NCBI GenBank assembly: GCA_900753405.1
Contig: CAADYZ010000019.1
Location: 202,622-266,621 of the forward strand
Length of the DNA stretch: 64,000 nucleotides
Source of the DNA: Campylobacteraceae bacterium
Lineage (GTDB): Bacteria > Campylobacterota > Campylobacteria > Campylobacterales > Campylobacteraceae
Direction: 5' to 3'
A program made the translations under genes and the position numbers. Numbering within the stretch: the first letter of the stretch is position 1; every line of letters begins with the position of its first letter. Below the pieces are notes generated by a model that saw nothing but the letters and a program-made list of their open reading frames with translations, had not been told where the DNA came from and did not search any database. Shown piece by piece: positions 23,183 through 32,271 of the stretch.

Positions 23183-25264
23183 CTAACTCTCGCTAAAAAG
23201 CTTGCTTGCTAGGATGTTTGCCTTTGCTTTGTCGTCTTGGGCTTTGAGCGAGCGGTAAATTTCGTTGTAGCGACTCTCAAAAAACTCCTGCGAATTTAGA
23301 CTTGCTTCGCCATCTTTTGGCTTCATCAACTCGTAACTTCCATCCGCTTTTAGCTCGTAAGCAAGCGTGTTGTCGCTAAGTTGGATGCGGATGATCTCGC
23401 CTAATTTTTCAGCCAACTTCTCGTCAAAAATAGGCGTCATCAGCTCCAACCTTCGCTCCAAATTTCGCGGCATCCAGTCAGCACTCGCGATGTAATACTG
23501 CGGCGTGGCGTGCGCAAAATGCAGAATTCTTGCGTGTTCGAGGTATTTTCCTACGATACTTCTGACGCGGATGTTTTCGCTAAGCCCCTTAACTTGCGGT
23601 CTTAAACAACAAATTCCACGCACGATGAGATCGCACTTCACGCCCGCCCTACTCGCCTCGTAAAGCGCGTTGATCATATCCTCATCCACAAGCGCATTCA
23701 TCTTCGCGACAATCCGCCCCTCAGCGCCAAATTTCGCCTCATTTGCGATCATCTCCAAAAGCCGCTCTTTCATCTGCATCGGCGACATCGAGAGGCTTTT
23801 TAGCCGCCGCTCTTTGCTGTAACCGCTGAGGATGTGGAAAAAGGCGGTCGTGTCCTTTGCAAACTCGGCATTTCGCGTAAAATAGCTGATGTCGGTGTAG
23901 ATTTTCGCGCTACTGCCGTTGTAGTTTCCAGTCGCTAGATGCATATAAAAATCGAGCCTCTCACCAACTTGGCGGATGACTTGGGCGACCTTTGCATGCA
24001 CCTTAAAGCCCGTGATTCCGTAAATGACATGCGCACCCGCGTTTTCAAGTGCCTTCGCCCAATGCAGGTTATTCTCCTCGTCAAACCGCGCCTTCAACTC
24101 GACCATTACGGTAACTTGCTTGCCCTCGCTTGCCGCATCCACCAACGCGCGGATGAGTTCGCTGTTTTTCTCCACGCGGTAAAGCGTCATTCTAATCGAG
24201 ATCACCTTCGGGTCTTTTGCCGCCTCTTTGATGAATTTCGCGACTGGTTCAAAGCTCTCATACGGGTGAAAAAGCAAGACATCGCCCTTGTCCATCACGC
24301 TAAAAATCGTCTCATTTTCGTTAAAGGGGGGCAAAATCTTTGGCGCAAAAGGTGTAAAAGTCAAATTTGAAAACGACTTGTCCGCGACAATCTGCCACAA
24401 CGCCCCAAGCGTTAGCGGCGTTTTGTAAAAATATGTGTCAGCAGGGTTGATCGCAAGATGCGAGGTCAAAAACTCCACCAACTCAGCGTCCGCGTCCGAC
24501 TCCATTTGCAGCCGCACAAACGCCCCTTTTCGGCGAGATTTCAACCCTTGTTCGAGGATGAGCATAAAATCATCCGCCTCCTCCTCTTCAATGACCATAT
24601 CAGCATTTCTAGTCACGCGAAATGCTGCTGCTTGGGCAAGTTTGTAGCCCGGGAATATCTGCTCTGTGTGACGCTCGACAATGCTCTCAATCGGCACATA
24701 AAGCCCCTCGCCTGCGTTGTAAAACCGCGGTAAAAGACGCGAAATCCGCACCATCGCAAACTTGCTGATCTCGCTATGCTCGCCGTCAATGAGCTTCATC
24801 ACCAGCCCAAAACTCAGGTTATTAAGCGGCGGAAACGGGTGTGTTGAGTCGATGGCGATCGGCACGATGATCGGAAGGATGTTTGAGTAGAAAAACTCGT
24901 CCGCCTTTGCCCTAAACTGCGCGTTCAACGCGTCATACGGCAAAATTTTCAGCCCCTTTTTCGCAAGCGCTTCGGTCGTCTCGTGGTAGAATTTTTCAAG
25001 CAGTTTTTGCTCGTCTTTAATCTTCTCCCTGCACTTCGCAAGCTGCATCGCAGGGCTTAGCTCGCCCTCTTTGCTCGCGCCAAAACCCGCCGACACAAGC
25101 TGCATCAACCCCGCCATCCGAATCATATAAAACTCATCCAAGTTTGTCGAGTAAATGGCGATGAATTTGAGCTTTTCAAGCAGCGGAATGTCGCGTTCGC
25201 ACTGCTTTAAAACGCGGCTGTTAAACTCCGTCCAAGAGAGTTCGCGGTTGATTAATTGTTGCAT
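23183..25264 (-). CDS. ppk: Polyphosphate kinase Ppk1
   Basis: A 693-residue Ppk1 that makes polyphosphate from ATP. It begins MQQLINRELSWTEFNSRVL, the family's N-terminal signature. The autophosphorylated histidine is in GFKVHAKVAQV near residue 430, and the second conserved histidine region reads LHFAHATPQYYIASADWMPRN. It is last of the cbpA-hspR-ppk run, 35 bases after hspR, with a dispersed element in that gap. Confidence 0.96.
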   Translation of the reverse strand: MQQLINRELSWTEFNSRVLKQCERDIPLLEKLKFIAIYSTNLDEFYMIRMAGLMQLVSAGFGASKEGELSPAMQLAKCREKIKDEQKLLEKFYHETTEALAKKGLKILPYDALNAQFRAKADEFFYSNILPIIVPIAIDSTHPFPPLNNLSFGLVMKLIDGEHSEISKFAMVRISRLLPRFYNAGEGLYVPIESIVERHTEQIFPGYKLAQAAAFRVTRNADMVIEEEEADDFMLILEQGLKSRRKGAFVRLQMESDADAELVEFLTSHLAINPADTYFYKTPLTLGALWQIVADKSFSNLTFTPFAPKILPPFNENETIFSVMDKGDVLLFHPYESFEPVAKFIKEAAKDPKVISIRMTLYRVEKNSELIRALVDAASEGKQVTVMVELKARFDEENNLHWAKALENAGAHVIYGITGFKVHAKVAQVIRQVGERLDFYMHLATGNYNGSSAKIYTDISYFTRNAEFAKDTTAFFHILSGYSKERRLKSLSMSPMQMKERLLEMIANEAKFGAEGRIVAKMNALVDEDMINALYEASRAGVKCDLIVRGICCLRPQVKGLSENIRVRSIVGKYLEHARILHFAHATPQYYIASADWMPRNLERRLELMTPIFDEKLAEKLGEIIRIQLSDNTLAYELKADGSYELMKPKDGEASLNSQEFFESRYNEIYRSLKAQDDKAKANILASKLFSES

Positions 25265-25275
25265 TTTTACTCCTT

Positions 25276-25292
25276 AAATCAAATTTGGTTTT
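25276..25292. repeat. Dispersed element between hspR and ppk
   Basis: AAATCAAATTTGGTTTT, just upstream of the ppk ribosome-binding site on the minus strand. Confidence 0.65.
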
Positions 25293-25299
25293 TACATTT

Positions 25300-25620
25300 T
25301 CACGCCTCTTTCACAACGAGCGCCACGCCGCCGCCAAGCCTGCTTCTTAGCGTGTTGATCTCGCTGTGGGCTTGTGCGAGCTGCTCATTTAGCCGCAAAA
25401 TCACCTCAACGCCTGCTAAATTCACCCCCATTTCACGCGTAAGGTTCAAAATCAGCCTCACGCGGTCGATGTCCTTTTGGCTGTAAAGTCGCACCTTCCC
25501 CTCCGTCCGACTAGGCTCAACAAGCCCTTCGCGCTCGTATTGACGCAGGGTTTGAGGGTGGATGTCAAGTTGCTTTGCCACAACGCTTATCAAAAACAGC
25601 GGTTCGTCATATCTCGTCAT
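25300..25620 (-). CDS. hspR: Heat-shock repressor HspR (MerR family)
   Basis: A 106-residue MerR-type regulator. The winged-helix part (LFLISVVAKQLDIHPQTLRQYEREGLVEPSRTEG read in two pieces) and the coiled-coil dimer helix match HspR, which represses chaperone operons in Campylobacter and Helicobacter. Its position directly after a DnaJ-like co-chaperone gene is the usual autoregulated cbpA-hspR arrangement. Confidence 0.93.
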   Translation of the reverse strand: MTRYDEPLFLISVVAKQLDIHPQTLRQYEREGLVEPSRTEGKVRLYSQKDIDRVRLILNLTREMGVNLAGVEVILRLNEQLAQAHSEINTLRSRLGGGVALVVKEA

Positions 25621-25630
25621 CGCCAGCCTC

Positions 25631-26548
25631 CTACTCTTTTAGTTCGTATCTAAGCGCGCTTTGAAGCGACTCGCTAAGCTCTTCAACCTTTGGCAAAACC
25701 ACGCTCACAGTCGCATACAAATCCCCCGTCACGCCGCTTTTTCGCTCTTTTAAGCCGTAGCCTTTAAGACGGATTTTTTGGTTGTTTTTGGTGTTTGGCG
25801 CAAGCTTCACGCTTAGCGTTTTTTGCGGCGTTTGCACGCTAATGCTGCCGCCAAAAAGCGCCGTTTTTAGCCCAACTTGCGCGGTGACATAAATGTCATT
25901 TCCCTCGACTTTAAAGGTCTCGTCCTCCTCAACCTGCACATTCAAAATCAAATCCCCTCTTTGCGAGCCGTTTGAGTTGCCCTTTTGTTTCAAACGCACC
26001 TTTTCGCCGCTTCTAAGCCCCGCTGGGACCTTGAATTTCACGCTCTCACCGCCAACTTTAACGCTCATCTCACCGCCATTTACCGCTGTTAAAAACGGAA
26101 CGCTGATGTTTGCGTTGATGTCTAAATTTGCGGCGTTTTTGCTAAAAATGTCTCTAAAAAACTCGCTATCACCCGAGCTGCCAAAACTGCCGCTAAAACC
26201 ACCGCCACCAAAGCCTCGGTTAAAGCCGCCGCTGCCACCAAAAATGCTGTTTAAGATCTCATTAATATCCACATTCTGCCCGCTGCCTGAATGCTGCTTG
26301 TAAAAGTCGCTAAAATTCTGCCCGTTGAACATCCTGTCGCCAAACTGGTCGTATTGCGCCTTTTTTTGCGTGTCACTTAAAATCTCATACGCCGCGTTGA
26401 TCTCCTTAAACTTTTCCTCAGCCCCAGCCTCTTTGTTGATGTCGGGGTGGTATTTTCTTGCAAGTTTTCGGTAAGCCTTTTTGATCTCCTCTTGGCTCGC
26501 ATCCTTGCTAACGCCTAATGTTTCATACAAACTGCCACTCATTGACAA
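25631..26548 (-). CDS. cbpA: DnaJ-like co-chaperone CbpA
   Basis: A 305-residue J-domain protein. Residues 1-70 form the J domain with the HPD motif (YHPDINKEAGAEEKF). A Gly/Phe-rich linker follows (GFNRGFGGGGFSGSFG), then the substrate-binding beta-sandwich without a zinc finger, which sets it apart from DnaJ. It would feed clients to DnaK. Transcription probably starts at the promoter at 26575-26604 and runs through hspR. Confidence 0.93.
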   Translation of the reverse strand: MSMSGSLYETLGVSKDASQEEIKKAYRKLARKYHPDINKEAGAEEKFKEINAAYEILSDTQKKAQYDQFGDRMFNGQNFSDFYKQHSGSGQNVDINEILNSIFGGSGGFNRGFGGGGFSGSFGSSGDSEFFRDIFSKNAANLDINANISVPFLTAVNGGEMSVKVGGESVKFKVPAGLRSGEKVRLKQKGNSNGSQRGDLILNVQVEEDETFKVEGNDIYVTAQVGLKTALFGGSISVQTPQKTLSVKLAPNTKNNQKIRLKGYGLKERKSGVTGDLYATVSVVLPKVEELSESLQSALRYELKE

Positions 26549-26574
26549 CTCCTTGCTAAATTATTTTTAGCCTT

Positions 26575-26604
26575 AGTATATCACAAAAGTTTAGTCTTTG
26601 TCAA
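26575..26604 (-). promoter_or_regulatory. Sigma-70 promoter of cbpA-hspR
   Basis: On the minus strand: TTGACA (26599-26604), an 18-base spacer and TATACT (26575-26580), upstream of the cbpA start. It is a near-consensus promoter. I saw no clear HspR inverted repeat by eye. Confidence 0.65.
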
Positions 26605-26635
26605 TCAACTTTTGCAATTTTGCAAATTTCGAATT

Positions 26636-26657
26636 TCAAATTTGGTTTTGACAAATT
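26636..26657. repeat. Dispersed element between cbpA and aroG
   Basis: TCAAATTTGGTTTTGAC followed by AAATT. A degenerate second copy (AAATTTCGAATTT) lies just before it. Confidence 0.7.
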
Positions 26658-26774
26658 CCGCCACAACCGCCGTCTTACAAGCCGCCGCAAAAGTCGCAAA
26701 ACGACAATTTAAGAATATTTTTAAAAAAAATTTGCTAAAAGTTTTAAATTTTACTTTAATTTTCGGAGGATTTT

Positions 26775-28112
26775 ATGCAGTGGAGCAAAGAGTCGTGGCG
26801 AAATTTTCCCATTTTTCAACAACCAACCTACCCAGACAAAGCAGAACTTAACGCAACTTTAAGGCGGCTTGAAACCTTCCCGCCACTCATCTTTGCAGGC
26901 GAAGCGAGAAATCTAAAAGCAGACTTAAAAGAGGTCTGTGAAGGGCGAGCGTTTTTGGTCCAAGGCGGGGATTGTGCGGAGAGTTTTGCGAATTTCAGCG
27001 CCGTGAATATCCGCGACTGGTTTAAGGTGATGCTTCAAATGGCGTTGGTTTTGACCTACGCAGGCGGCAAACCAGTCGTAAAAGTCGGACGCATCGCAGG
27101 GCAGTTTGCAAAGCCTAGAAGTGCGGATTTTGAGACGGTCGGCGAGGTGAGTTTGCCTAGTTACCGCGGGGATATCATCAACGGCTTTGAGTTTAACGAA
27201 AGCGCGCGCGTCCCGCGTCCGCAGAGGATGGTCGAGGCGTATTACCAAAGCGCGGCAACTCTGAATTTGTTGCGTGGCTTTTCACGCGGCGGGCTTGCGA
27301 ATTTGCACGAAGTGAGTAAGTGGAATTTGGGTTTTGCAAGAAGAGAGGAGCTTGGCGAGAAGTTTCGGGCTTTGACGGACGAGCTTTCGCGCGCCATTGG
27401 GTTTATGGAGGCGTGTGGGATCACAAGTCAAAACGCGCCCGCTCTAACTGAGACGAAAATTTACACCTCGCACGAAGCGCTGCTTTTGCCTTACGAAGAG
27501 GCTTTCACGCGGCTTGACTCGACAAGCGGCGAATGGTATGACTGCTCGGCGCATATGCTGTGGATCGGCGAGAGGACGCGTGGGCTAAGTGACGCACACA
27601 TCCACTTTTTAAGCGGCGTGAAAAACCCGCTTGGCGTGAAAATTTCTGCGAGTGCGACTGCGGATGAGGTTTTGCGGCTAAACGAGGCGTTAAATCCGCA
27701 AAATGAGGCAGGCAGGTTAAATGTCATCGTGCGGATGGGCGAGAAGAAAGTGGGTGAGTTTTTGCCACAAATTTTACGCAAAGCAAAAGAGGCAGGCGCA
27801 CAAATTTTGTGGAGCATAGACCCGATGCACGGCAACACCGTCAAGGCAAACAACGGCTTTAAAACGCGCGAATTTAGTGCAGTTGTCGGCGAGGTGAAAG
27901 CCTTTTTTGAAGCTCACAAAGCAGAAGGCACGGTCGCTGGCGGCGTGCATTTGGAGATGACGGGGGCGGATGTTACTGAATGCACGGGCGGAGCGTTTCG
28001 TGTCACGCAAGAGTGCCTTGCAAAACGCTATGAAACGCAGTGCGACCCGCGTCTAAACGCTGATCAAGCCTTGGAGTTGGCGTTTTTGATCGCGGATTTG
28101 CTGAAAAACTAG
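26775..28112 (+). CDS. aroG: Class II 3-deoxy-7-phosphoheptulonate synthase (DAHP synthase)
   Basis: A 445-residue class II (plant/Mycobacterium-type) DAHP synthase, the first shikimate-pathway enzyme, condensing PEP with erythrose-4-phosphate. It shows the typical WSKESWRNFPIFQQPTYPD start, VQGGDCAESF with the metal-binding cysteine, GRIAGQFAKPRS and WSIDPMHGN. GGAGG lies upstream of the ATG. The stop TAG abuts a dispersed element. Confidence 0.95.
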   Translation: MQWSKESWRNFPIFQQPTYPDKAELNATLRRLETFPPLIFAGEARNLKADLKEVCEGRAFLVQGGDCAESFANFSAVNIRDWFKVMLQMALVLTYAGGKPVVKVGRIAGQFAKPRSADFETVGEVSLPSYRGDIINGFEFNESARVPRPQRMVEAYYQSAATLNLLRGFSRGGLANLHEVSKWNLGFARREELGEKFRALTDELSRAIGFMEACGITSQNAPALTETKIYTSHEALLLPYEEAFTRLDSTSGEWYDCSAHMLWIGERTRGLSDAHIHFLSGVKNPLGVKISASATADEVLRLNEALNPQNEAGRLNVIVRMGEKKVGEFLPQILRKAKEAGAQILWSIDPMHGNTVKANNGFKTREFSAVVGEVKAFFEAHKAEGTVAGGVHLEMTGADVTECTGGAFRVTQECLAKRYETQCDPRLNADQALELAFLIADLLKN

Positions 28113-28136
28113 TCAAATTCGGTTTTAGCAAATTTG
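28113..28136. repeat. Dispersed element between aroG and rsmD
   Basis: TCAAATTCGGTTTTAGC then AAATTTG, directly after the aroG TAG stop. Confidence 0.7.
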
Positions 28137-28148
28137 CAAGAGGCAAAA

Positions 28149-28763
28149 ATGGCAAAACAGCAAAACTTTGGGACGATTTTACGAGGCAAATTCAAAGCCC
28201 AAAAGGTCGCCTTTCCGCCGCTTGACTCAACGCGTCCAACAAAACAGATCGTCATCGGCTCGTTCATCGACTCGACTCTTGCTGAGCTAGTCGGCGCAAA
28301 TTTCATCGAAGCTTTCGGCGGCAGCGGGCTTATGGCGGCAAATGCACTAAGCGTTGGCGCGAAGGCGGCGTGGGCGGTTGAGTTCAACAAAGAGGCGTTT
28401 AAAACCACGAAGCAAAACGCGCTGAAATTTGGCTTTAACGCCCTTTTAGCAGACGCCTTTGTCGCAGTGCCAAAGCTAGTGAGCGAGATTTCAAATTCGG
28501 TTCTAGCAAACTCGCAACCAAACTTGCAAAAACCAAATTTGGTGCTTTACCTCGACCCACCATTTAGCATCCGTGAAGGCTTTGACGGGGTTTATCAAAA
28601 ATGCGTGAGGTTGCTAAAAAGCGTTGAAGACGAGGTGGATTTGTGCGTTTTTGAACACGACAGCGAGGTTGTCTTAGAAGAGCAAATCGGCAAATTTAGC
28701 AAAAGCAAACAACGCAAATTCGGGCGAAGCAGCCTTAGTTTTTTTCAAAAATTGAGCGGTTAG
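28149..28763 (+). CDS. rsmD: 16S rRNA (guanine-966-N2)-methyltransferase RsmD
   Basis: A 204-residue SAM-dependent methyltransferase for G966 of 16S rRNA. The ATG at 28149 after AAGAGG is preferred to the TTG at 28134. Motif I is EAFGGSGLMAANALSVGA near residue 50 and the catalytic motif LDPPF is near 135. An inverted pair of dispersed elements (28491-28542) encodes SNSVLANSQPNLQKPNLVLY immediately before LDPPF, lengthening the loop or strand ahead of the active site compared with typical RsmD. Confidence 0.9.
   Translation: MAKQQNFGTILRGKFKAQKVAFPPLDSTRPTKQIVIGSFIDSTLAELVGANFIEAFGGSGLMAANALSVGAKAAWAVEFNKEAFKTTKQNALKFGFNALLADAFVAVPKLVSEISNSVLANSQPNLQKPNLVLYLDPPFSIREGFDGVYQKCVRLLKSVEDEVDLCVFEHDSEVVLEEQIGKFSKSKQRKFGRSSLSFFQKLSG
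28491..28542. repeat. Inverted pair of dispersed elements inside rsmD
   Basis: TCAAATTCGGTTCTAGC (28491-28507) and AAAACCAAATTTGG (28529-28542), in frame, just before the catalytic DPPF codons. Confidence 0.7.
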
Positions 28764-28771
28764 GAAGAGAG

Positions 28772-31123
28772 ATGAGTTTTACTTGCAAACACTGCAAACA
28801 AGATTACGCCAACAGCGCAGCTCTCACAAACGACAAGGGCGAGAAGTTTTGTTGTGCGGGCTGCTTGAAGGTTTATGAGTTTTTGCAGGCAAACGACTTG
28901 GTTGAGTTTTACGACAGGCTCGGCAAAGTCAAGCTTCAAAAGGCTAGCGAAGAGCGTTTTAGCGAGGCGGCGATCGAGAATTTTTACAAAAATTTCGTCA
29001 CGACAAAGGACGGCGCGAGTGAGATGTTTTTGGTCGTCAAAGGGATTACTTGCGCGGCGTGCGTCTGGCTGGTCGAGAAGGTTTTAAGCCGCACAGAGGG
29101 CGTCTTGGAGATCAACATCAGCGGCGCAAACGCCAAAGCTAACATCAAATGGGACGAGTCGCAAATCTCCCTTGCACAAATCCTCTCAACGCTTAGCCTC
29201 ATCGGCTACTCGCCGCTTCCTTACAGCCCGCTAAACGCCGAGAACGCAGCCAAAAACAACAACCGCCAGCACTACGCAAAACTGCTTGTCGCGGTGGCGT
29301 GTTTGATGAATTTAATGTGGATCGCAGTTGCTCTTTACAGCGGATATTTCAGCGGACTTAGCCAAGCCCAAAAAGACATCTTACATTTTGCTGAATTCAT
29401 CCTCGCCTCGCCCGTGCTTTTCTACACAGGAAGCGAGTTTTACAAGTCGGCTTTCGTGGCGTTAAAAAACCGCTCGGTGAATATGGACCTAAGCGTCATC
29501 GGCGGTGCGAGCGCGGCTTACGCCTACTCGGTGTGGGCGATGCTAACGCGGACGGGAGAGGTGTATTTTGACAGCGTGGCGATGGTGGTTTGTTTTGTTT
29601 TCATCGGCAAGTATTTCCAGCAAAAAGTGCTTTTAAACGCAGTGGATTTTGGCGACTCGCTCGGCGGTTTTGCGCTTAGCAAAGTGAGAATTTTGCGCGG
29701 CGAAAAGGTCGAATTTGTCGAGGCGAGCGAAGTTGAAGTTGGCGAGGTGATGCTTGTTGAAAACGGAGAAAAACTGCTACTTGACGGCGAGTGTGTCGAA
29801 GGTGACGGACTTTTTGACTACTCGGTTTTAACAGGCGAGAGCCTGCCTGTGAGCGTCAAAGCGGGCGAGAGCCTCACAAGCGGCGGCGTCTGCGTTGGCG
29901 GCTTAGTCAAGGTAAAAAGCAGCAAAAAATTTAACGACTCTTCGCTAAACCAACTCGTTAGGCTTATCGAAACTTCGCGCCTTAAAAAAGGCAAGCTTGA
30001 AGTTGTGGCAAATTTGATTTCTGCAAAATTTAGCTTGACGATCTTGCTACTTGCGGTCGCGGCGTTTGTTTGGTGGAGTTTGGCAGAGGGGGTCGAAAAA
30101 GGCGTCATTGTCGGCATCAGCGTTTTGATCATCTCCTGTCCGTGCGCCCTTAGCCTTGCAACGCCAGTCGCCTCGCTAGTTGGGCTAAACCGCACGCTGC
30201 GCGAGGGGCTTGTGTGCAAAGAGAGCAGCGTTTTGGAGAAGATGGCGAGTTGTCAAAAGATCGTCTTTGACAAAACTGGCACGCTCACAAAAGGGCAAAT
30301 TCGCGTCAAAACGCTTCACAAATTTACAGACTTCAACCAAAGCGAACTGCTGTTTTTAACGCAAAACTCCTCACACTTAGTCAGCCGCTGCGTAAGCGAG
30401 TTTTTGCGCGCAAATTTGTCAAAACCGAATTTGGAGGAATTTAGCGTCACAAGCGTGGTTGGCGGCGGTTTAAAAGGCGGCGGTTTTGTCGCTGGGAGTG
30501 CTAAATTTTTGGAAGAAAACGGCGTTGTTGTAAGCGAGCAAGCCTGCGCCTTGCTGGGGGCAAATCTTGGCTTTTTTGTCGCCTTTGAGGGCGTTTTAGT
30601 CGCGCTTTTTGAGCTTGAAGACAAGGTGAAAAAAGAGAGTTGTACGCTAGTTAAAGGGCTGCAAAAACTTGGCTACAAAGTGGCGATTTTAAGCGGTGAC
30701 AGGCAAGAGACAACTAGGAGCGTGGCAGACGCACTTGGCGTCACGGAGGTCGTCTCAAACGCCTCGCCGCAAGACAAACTTGACTTCATCACCTCGCAAA
30801 ATCCGTGCATTTTTGTCGGTGACGGCGTGAATGACGCCGCTGCCATCGGGCGTGCAAGTGTCGGCATCGCGCTTTCCAGCGCCTCTTCGCTGAGCCTGCA
30901 AAACGCGGACGCAACCTTCATCGGTGGGCTTGAAAAGCTCGCTTCGTGCGTGAAAATCGCCAAGCAAACCAAACGGCGAATCCACCAAAACCTCGCCATC
31001 TCACTTGCCTACAACGCCGCCGCCATCCCACTTGCCTTTTGCGGCGTTGTCATCCCGCTTGTCGCGGCGGCGGTGATGAGTTTAAGCTCGATTTGCGTGG
31101 TGCTAAACGCTGTTAGAAAATGA
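28772..31123 (+). CDS. Copper-transporting P1B-type ATPase, CcoI/FixI type
   Basis: A 783-residue heavy-metal ATPase. The N-terminus has a cysteine cluster (CKHC...CCAGC) typical of CcoI/FixI/CopA2 pumps, then an HMA domain with GITCAACVW, membrane helices, the CPC site ISCPCALSLATP near residue 455, the phosphorylation motif DKTGTLTKG near 500 and GDGVNDAAAI. This subgroup exports copper slowly for assembly of cbb3 cytochrome oxidase, not for detoxification. A dispersed element (30411-30434) encodes NLSKPNLEEF in the nucleotide domain. The stop TGA is part of another copy. Confidence 0.92.
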   Translation: MSFTCKHCKQDYANSAALTNDKGEKFCCAGCLKVYEFLQANDLVEFYDRLGKVKLQKASEERFSEAAIENFYKNFVTTKDGASEMFLVVKGITCAACVWLVEKVLSRTEGVLEINISGANAKANIKWDESQISLAQILSTLSLIGYSPLPYSPLNAENAAKNNNRQHYAKLLVAVACLMNLMWIAVALYSGYFSGLSQAQKDILHFAEFILASPVLFYTGSEFYKSAFVALKNRSVNMDLSVIGGASAAYAYSVWAMLTRTGEVYFDSVAMVVCFVFIGKYFQQKVLLNAVDFGDSLGGFALSKVRILRGEKVEFVEASEVEVGEVMLVENGEKLLLDGECVEGDGLFDYSVLTGESLPVSVKAGESLTSGGVCVGGLVKVKSSKKFNDSSLNQLVRLIETSRLKKGKLEVVANLISAKFSLTILLLAVAAFVWWSLAEGVEKGVIVGISVLIISCPCALSLATPVASLVGLNRTLREGLVCKESSVLEKMASCQKIVFDKTGTLTKGQIRVKTLHKFTDFNQSELLFLTQNSSHLVSRCVSEFLRANLSKPNLEEFSVTSVVGGGLKGGGFVAGSAKFLEENGVVVSEQACALLGANLGFFVAFEGVLVALFELEDKVKKESCTLVKGLQKLGYKVAILSGDRQETTRSVADALGVTEVVSNASPQDKLDFITSQNPCIFVGDGVNDAAAIGRASVGIALSSASSLSLQNADATFIGGLEKLASCVKIAKQTKRRIHQNLAISLAYNAAAIPLAFCGVVIPLVAAAVMSLSSICVVLNAVRK
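30411..30434. repeat. Dispersed element inside the copper ATPase gene
   Basis: CAAATTTGTC joined to AAAACCGAATTTGG, one half-element with its full outer arm, in the nucleotide-binding domain. Confidence 0.7.
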
Positions 31124-31138
31124 CAAAACCGAATTTGA
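31123..31138. repeat. Dispersed element at the copper ATPase stop
   Basis: ACAAAACCGAATTTGA begins at the last base of the TGA stop codon. Confidence 0.65.
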
Positions 31139-31161
31139 GAAATTTAGGATAATTTTAAACC

Positions 31162-31174
31162 TTTTTTGTAAAAT
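31162..31174 (+). promoter_or_regulatory. Campylobacter-type promoter (-10) for the PP-loop gene
   Basis: TTTTTTGTAAAAT is a T-rich extended -10 element of the kind found in Campylobacter sigma-70 promoters. It lies 24 bases before the next gene's start. Confidence 0.5.
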
Positions 31175-31197
31175 AGGCTTTTAGTTTAAGGAGACAA

Positions 31198-32244
31198 ATG
31201 CGAAACACAAAACACTGCCTCGCTCTTTTTAGCGGCGGGCTTGATAGTATGCTAGCGTGCAAAATCATTTCACTACAAGGCATTAAAGTCACCGCACTTC
31301 ACTTTGACATCGGCGTGGATGTTGCGCCTCAAAAGCTTGAAATTCTAGCCGCTCACGCAAAAGAGGCTGGGGCGGATTTTAAGGTTGTGGATGTGCAAGA
31401 GGCTTACCTTCAAGAGGTGCTTTTCTCGCCAAAATACGGCTACGGCAAGGCGTTTAACCCGTGCGTGGATTGTCACGGGTTTATGTTTCGGCAGGCGATT
31501 GCATTGCTTGATGAGCTGAATGCTAGCTTTGTCATCAGCGGTGAGGTTGTGGGGCAGCGACCGATGAGTCAGCGGGCGGATGCGATGGCGCAAGTTAGAA
31601 AGCTTGCGGGCTGCGAGGAGGATTTGATCCTTCGTCCGTTGTGCGCAAAAAACTTGAAGCCAACTTTGCCCGAACTTCAAGGCTGGGTGAGTCGCGAAGG
31701 GTTGTATGATTTTAGCGGGCGCGGACGCGAGAAGCAGCTCGCACTAGCAAAGGAGTTTGGCTTTACCGACTTTGAGTCGCCGGGTGGTGGCTGTGCCTTT
31801 ACGATGGCGGACTTTGCGACTAAGATTATGGACTTTTTGCGTTTTGAAGGCGGCGTGGAATTTGAGAAAAAAAGCGACCTGCTTGGGCTGGATTTAAAAG
31901 GGGTGATGACGCCGCTTGACCTGCAAAGTTTGCGCTTTGGACGACATTTGCGGCTGCCTGATGGCGCGAAGTTGATCATCGGGCGAGACCAAAGCGACAA
32001 CGAAAAAATAGACGCTCTAAACAACCCGCGTTACGAGCAAGTGAGGTTTGACTTAGTCGGCGCGCACGCCCTACTCTCAGCCAACGCCTCGCCGCAAGAC
32101 AAGCTTTTGAGCGCGCGGCTTGTGCTGACATATTGCCGTTTTGAGCCAAACAAGAGTTACACCGCCAAAATCGGCACGATGAGCCTTGCGGGAGTGACGC
32201 CGTTTGAGAGTAAAGAGGCGGCGAGGGAGTTTTTCATACTTTAA
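31198..32244 (+). CDS. PP-loop ATP pyrophosphatase, tRNA-thiolation-like (ThiI/MnmA superfamily)
   Basis: A 348-residue protein. The N-terminal PP-loop SGGLDSMLA near residue 13 defines an adenylating ATP pyrophosphatase. CVDCH near residue 92 and the Cys in SPGGGCAFT near 200 could be the catalytic pair used in sulfur transfer, as in MnmA and ThiI. It lacks the N-terminal THUMP domain of ThiI and differs from standard MnmA. Relatives in epsilon- and deltaproteobacteria are annotated as argininosuccinate-synthase-domain or TrmU-like proteins. The target RNA is unknown. AAGGAG precedes the ATG. Confidence 0.75.
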   Translation: MRNTKHCLALFSGGLDSMLACKIISLQGIKVTALHFDIGVDVAPQKLEILAAHAKEAGADFKVVDVQEAYLQEVLFSPKYGYGKAFNPCVDCHGFMFRQAIALLDELNASFVISGEVVGQRPMSQRADAMAQVRKLAGCEEDLILRPLCAKNLKPTLPELQGWVSREGLYDFSGRGREKQLALAKEFGFTDFESPGGGCAFTMADFATKIMDFLRFEGGVEFEKKSDLLGLDLKGVMTPLDLQSLRFGRHLRLPDGAKLIIGRDQSDNEKIDALNNPRYEQVRFDLVGAHALLSANASPQDKLLSARLVLTYCRFEPNKSYTAKIGTMSLAGVTPFESKEAAREFFIL

Positions 32245-32247
32245 GAG

Positions 32248-32268
32248 TCAAATTTGGTTTTGACATTT
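32248..32268. repeat. Dispersed element between PP-loop gene and rnpB
   Basis: TCAAATTTGGTTTTGAC then ATTT, between the convergent PP-loop and rnpB genes. Confidence 0.7.
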
Positions 32269-32271
32269 TCA

